In this document: positions 53,284-55,816 of the stretch, in pieces
Layout: every line of letters begins with the position of its first letter
How positions within the stretch are numbered: position 1 is the stretch's first letter
NCBI GenBank assembly: GCA_001897835.1
Contig: MKUN01000023.1
Coordinates: forward strand, 34,901 to 90,716
DNA from: Bacteroidetes bacterium 46-16
Lineage (GTDB): Bacteria; Bacteroidota; Bacteroidia; Chitinophagales; Chitinophagaceae
Reading direction: 5' to 3'
DNA length: 55,816 bases
Program-made: the position numbers and the translations under genes
Notes under the pieces: generated by a model
Told to the model about the DNA's origin: nothing
What the model saw: only the letters and a program-made list of their open reading frames with translations
Databases searched by the model: none

Positions 53284-53913
53284 TTACAGGAAGCTAAACC
53301 CTACATGCGCTTGTATTACCCTTTGCTGCCAGGCATCAGATACGGCAGTATTGTTCATGCTCGATAGTCCGAGCACATAGCGTGCACCTATTACCAAGTG
53401 AAAGGGGAGCTTGGCCTCCAGGCCTACTACGCCGGATATATCCCCGCTTTTGAACAGGCTGCCAGCATCCTGCAGCATATCATCAGGGTCGCTTACATGA
53501 ATAATGCCGCTATACTGGGGGCCTATTTGTGCCCAGAGCATAGGCAATAACTTCACCTCGAAAAGTACGGGTATATTGAAATAACTGACCTTGAGTGAGC
53601 CTTTTTTCAAGGAGTCACTCGCATTGTTATAAAAACCTTTGTAAAGTGAGTAGAAACCATAGCCATCGACTGTATATTTTGTCTGGCTATAAAAACCTTC
53701 GATTTGTACCCCTACCTTACTGAATCGCATACCGGCAAAGGCGCCCCCAAGGAAGTTGGCTTTATACCCATTGTCCCAGCTTTTACCATCCAGTTTGGCA
53801 AAATTGGCACCCAGTTTCAGCCCCAGGTCTATGTTGGGAACAACGCCGCCTTTTTTAGCCTGTACTATAAAAGCGCTACTAATCAACAGTATGACAACAA
53901 TTAACTTTTTCAT
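53284..53913 (-). CDS. Outer-membrane beta-barrel protein (porin family, PorT-like fold)
   Basis: The 209-residue protein has a signal peptide (MKKLIVVILLISSAFIVQAK) and alternating strand pattern: LGLKLGANFAKLDG, ANFLGGAFAGMRFSKVGVQI, VSYFNIPVLFEVKLLPMLWA, LVIGARYVLGLSSM, and a final barrel strand ending AHVGFSFL. It is a small eight-strand-type barrel common in Bacteroidota. No partner is obvious from context. Confidence 0.85.
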   Translation of the reverse strand: MKKLIVVILLISSAFIVQAKKGGVVPNIDLGLKLGANFAKLDGKSWDNGYKANFLGGAFAGMRFSKVGVQIEGFYSQTKYTVDGYGFYSLYKGFYNNASDSLKKGSLKVSYFNIPVLFEVKLLPMLWAQIGPQYSGIIHVSDPDDMLQDAGSLFKSGDISGVVGLEAKLPFHLVIGARYVLGLSSMNNTAVSDAWQQRVIQAHVGFSFL

Positions 53914-53954
53914 TTGGCTTATTTTATTTCTGTATGGTGTAACCAGGGGCTACA

Positions 53955-55556
53955 TTATTTATCTTTTATCACTAAAAATTGTGCCATTAGGGGCTGCATG
54001 GCTTCTTTCAACAGATCAAAATACATATGTCCGTATTGCAGGAAGTAAGGCATGAAGTTCCCAATCCTTTCCTGTAATGTGCCATTGGGAAAAAGTTGTT
54101 GCTTTAGTTTCCCGATCCTTTGTGCCTGCACCTGCATTTTTCTCTTTTCGGCACGCAGCATTTTCTTTTCCAGCACCAGCAACTGGTACTTTATTTTGGT
54201 CAGCACTGCATCGGATGAGCGGCTGAGGCTGGGATCGAGCAAGCTGGCTTTTTGTTTTAATAGTGCAAGTATTTTTTCTATCTCCGCAGTTTCATCACCT
54301 GTATGCCAGTCATCTTCACTGTTATCTTTTATATATTGTTTAACCAGTTCTTCTACAGGTTTAAAAATATCTTTTACTGTAAGATCCAGTTGCTGCATCA
54401 GTTTATTTTGAGCGGCATCGATCCATAGCACCGATTGTCTTAAGTGCAGGCTGGGGAAAAATACTTTATAATGTGCGAAGACAGATTTTAGCTGTAGCCA
54501 ATAAGCTATCTCAGCTCCCCCGCCAATAAAGGCGATATTCGGTAAGATACTTTCCTGCAATACACCCCTTAGTATCACATTGGGGCTAAAGCGCTCAGGA
54601 TGTGTTTCGAGTTCTGCATCCAGTTCTGTTTTATCCCATGTTATATCTGTATCTACTACATGCCATTTACCATCTTTTATTTCTATACGGGCTCTTAACT
54701 GGTCTTTTAAATAGAACAGGTTTATTGGGCGTGGCATTGCCTGTACCTTATAATGCTCGTTCAGCCTCGCTGCTGCTGTATTAACGAGTGAGTAAGCTGT
54801 TTGATGGAGCAGATCGTCTTGCAGTATAGGTAATATGGCCTGTTTAAAGACTGCCTCATCGGGATCGAGTGCAATAAGCCCATAGCGGCCAAACAATTCA
54901 TTTACCAGGTATTGGGTAGCCCTGGCTATGCTGCTGTGTTCCAGGTAGGCATTGCTAAGTAGTTCTTTTAGTGTATCGCAGTTTTCACCCGGGGGGCCCA
55001 GCAAATTAAACAGTTCATTCAGAAGTGGCTCCAGGCTAGCTGTATTCATCCTGCCCACTGCGCCTTCCTGTCCTCCACCGTCCCAAACGAACTTTTTATC
55101 AGCATAGCGGAATGTGCCCAGTTCGTCAAGGTCATTGTCTTCGCTGCCTATATAATATACAGGTACAAAATTTTTACCCGGGTATAGTTGCTTTAATTCT
55201 TCAGCCAGTTTTATGGCATGTACTATTTTGTAGATAAAATAAAGATAGCCCGTCATCAGGTTGGGCTGGTGGGCGGTGCAGATAGTATAAGTGTTATGTT
55301 CCCGTAGCAGTGCAATATTATGGTTCACTGCCTCATGCCTGGGCATATCTTTATATTGCCGGCTCAGGATAGCCGCCAGCACTTCCCTGTTTACGAGGAA
55401 GTTGTCACGTTCTTTAATAGCTGCGGCTAGGCCTTCCTTGTCCGGGTAATGATCATAGAATTCCCTTGTCTTCGGGTCTTTTGCCAAATAATCGGTAACA
55501 AGGCGGGAGAAATATCCCGTATCGCTGTAAGGCAAATACGTAATTCCGTCGGGCAC
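53955..55556 (-). CDS. bshC: Bacillithiol biosynthesis cysteine-adding enzyme BshC
   Basis: BshC joins cysteine to glucosaminyl-malate in the last step of bacillithiol synthesis. The 533-residue length is typical. The N-terminus TYLPYSDTGYFSRLVTDYL fits the family, as do HQPNLMTGYLYFIYKI, FVPVYYIGSEDNDLDELGTF and ERFSPNVILRGVLQESILPN with IAFIGGGAEIAYWLQL. The start is GTG (55556), since the nearest upstream ATG is followed by a stop after one codon. bshA and bshB are not in the window. Confidence 0.95.
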   Translation of the reverse strand: MPDGITYLPYSDTGYFSRLVTDYLAKDPKTREFYDHYPDKEGLAAAIKERDNFLVNREVLAAILSRQYKDMPRHEAVNHNIALLREHNTYTICTAHQPNLMTGYLYFIYKIVHAIKLAEELKQLYPGKNFVPVYYIGSEDNDLDELGTFRYADKKFVWDGGGQEGAVGRMNTASLEPLLNELFNLLGPPGENCDTLKELLSNAYLEHSSIARATQYLVNELFGRYGLIALDPDEAVFKQAILPILQDDLLHQTAYSLVNTAAARLNEHYKVQAMPRPINLFYLKDQLRARIEIKDGKWHVVDTDITWDKTELDAELETHPERFSPNVILRGVLQESILPNIAFIGGGAEIAYWLQLKSVFAHYKVFFPSLHLRQSVLWIDAAQNKLMQQLDLTVKDIFKPVEELVKQYIKDNSEDDWHTGDETAEIEKILALLKQKASLLDPSLSRSSDAVLTKIKYQLLVLEKKMLRAEKRKMQVQAQRIGKLKQQLFPNGTLQERIGNFMPYFLQYGHMYFDLLKEAMQPLMAQFLVIKDK

Positions 55557-55644
55557 TGCAAATGTTTTATTTCATGCGAAGTTAACAGTACATGCCCAAA
55601 AAAGCATTATACGCCAATAATATAAAGCAATACACAAAGCCTTC

Positions 55645-55816
55645 TTACCTCAGTAAAGAGATACTTCCGCTGACCTGTTTGGTAGTTCCGTCATTGAAAG
55701 TAGCCTCGAGGGTGTAAGCATAAGTTTCCTCAGCCTGGGGCTGCCCTTTGTAAGTGCCATCCCATCCTTTGGCCTTGTTATCGGTCTCAAAGACCAGGTT
55801 GCCCCATCGGTTGTAG
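55645..55816 (-). CDS. C-terminus of a T9SS type B (gliding-motility CHU_C) cargo protein, partial
   Basis: On the minus strand the edge of the window encodes 56 residues and a stop at 55645-55647: YNRWGNLVFETDNKAKGWDG, then TYKGQPQAEETYAYTLEA and ...VSGSISLLR. The RWGN-V-F...W-D-G-Y-G...YAY pattern ending in a hydrophobic strand is the gliding-motility-associated C-terminal (type B) sorting domain. The main part of the gene lies beyond the window. Confidence 0.88.
   Translation of the reverse strand, partial: YNRWGNLVFETDNKAKGWDGTYKGQPQAEETYAYTLEATFNDGTTKQVSGSISLLR

Noticed and set aside
1-55816. tRNA, rRNA, riboswitch and prophage signatures
   Set aside because: Reading the intergenic regions showed no cloverleaf, rRNA block, known riboswitch core or phage gene; a covariance-model scan could still find small RNAs.

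Overview
The window looks like chromosomal DNA of a Bacteroidota bacterium, most likely of the Chitinophagaceae or a near relative. Evidence: type IX secretion (T9SS) cargo tails of type A and type B, PorV/PorQ-like and PorE-like outer-membrane proteins, a TonB-dependent receptor with an N-terminal carboxypeptidase-regulatory domain, a bacillithiol gene (bshC), and TAnnTTTG promoter elements typical of the phylum. The genus is not determinable from the sequence alone. I saw no rRNA, tRNA, CRISPR array, transposase or phage gene.

Layout. 1-5265: 3' part of an RND efflux pump gene, a shared terminator, then recJ and kmo overlapping on the minus strand. 5266-7911: an accessory stretch with a 46-bp tandem repeat, other hairpin repeats and an A/T-rich gene for a HEPN-motif protein. 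7912-20839: tag, a PorE-like OmpA protein, a DUF2130 protein, a 1023-residue BNR/PKD T9SS cargo with a small partner, nitronate monooxygenase with an M16 peptidase, a TPR adenylate cyclase, and pdxA. 20903-24111: leucyl aminopeptidase, ksgA, and a D-2-hydroxyacid dehydrogenase. 24218-33193: a three-gene surface module (TonB receptor, 1314-residue secreted protein, PorV-like barrel) closed by a terminator. 33290-36864: greA, HIT protein, SAM hydrolase with a small monooxygenase, and a beta-helix lipoprotein. 36861-39447: minus-strand cluster of SRPBCC protein, CarH/LitR-type B12 photoreceptor regulator, ECF sigma factor and idi. 39582-47383: exopolysaccharide export and assembly genes (outer-membrane export lipoprotein, PHP phosphatase, Wzc-like kinase, polymerase, flippase) plus a convergent GT14 glycosyltransferase. 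47482-55816: VWA protein, membrane protein, pyrH, gcvT, twin EGF-like lipoproteins, beta-barrel protein, bshC, and the tail of a T9SS type B cargo.

Two units stand out. The 24-33 kb trio looks like a co-expressed surface module whose secreted member has an unusual tail after its sorting-like domain. The 36.9-39.4 kb cluster has every hallmark residue of an adenosylcobalamin light sensor next to a sigma factor and an isoprenoid gene, yet no carotenoid synthesis genes lie beside it. In addition, several genes carry an exact TAnnTTTG box four bases before the ATG, which implies leaderless or nearly leaderless mRNAs.
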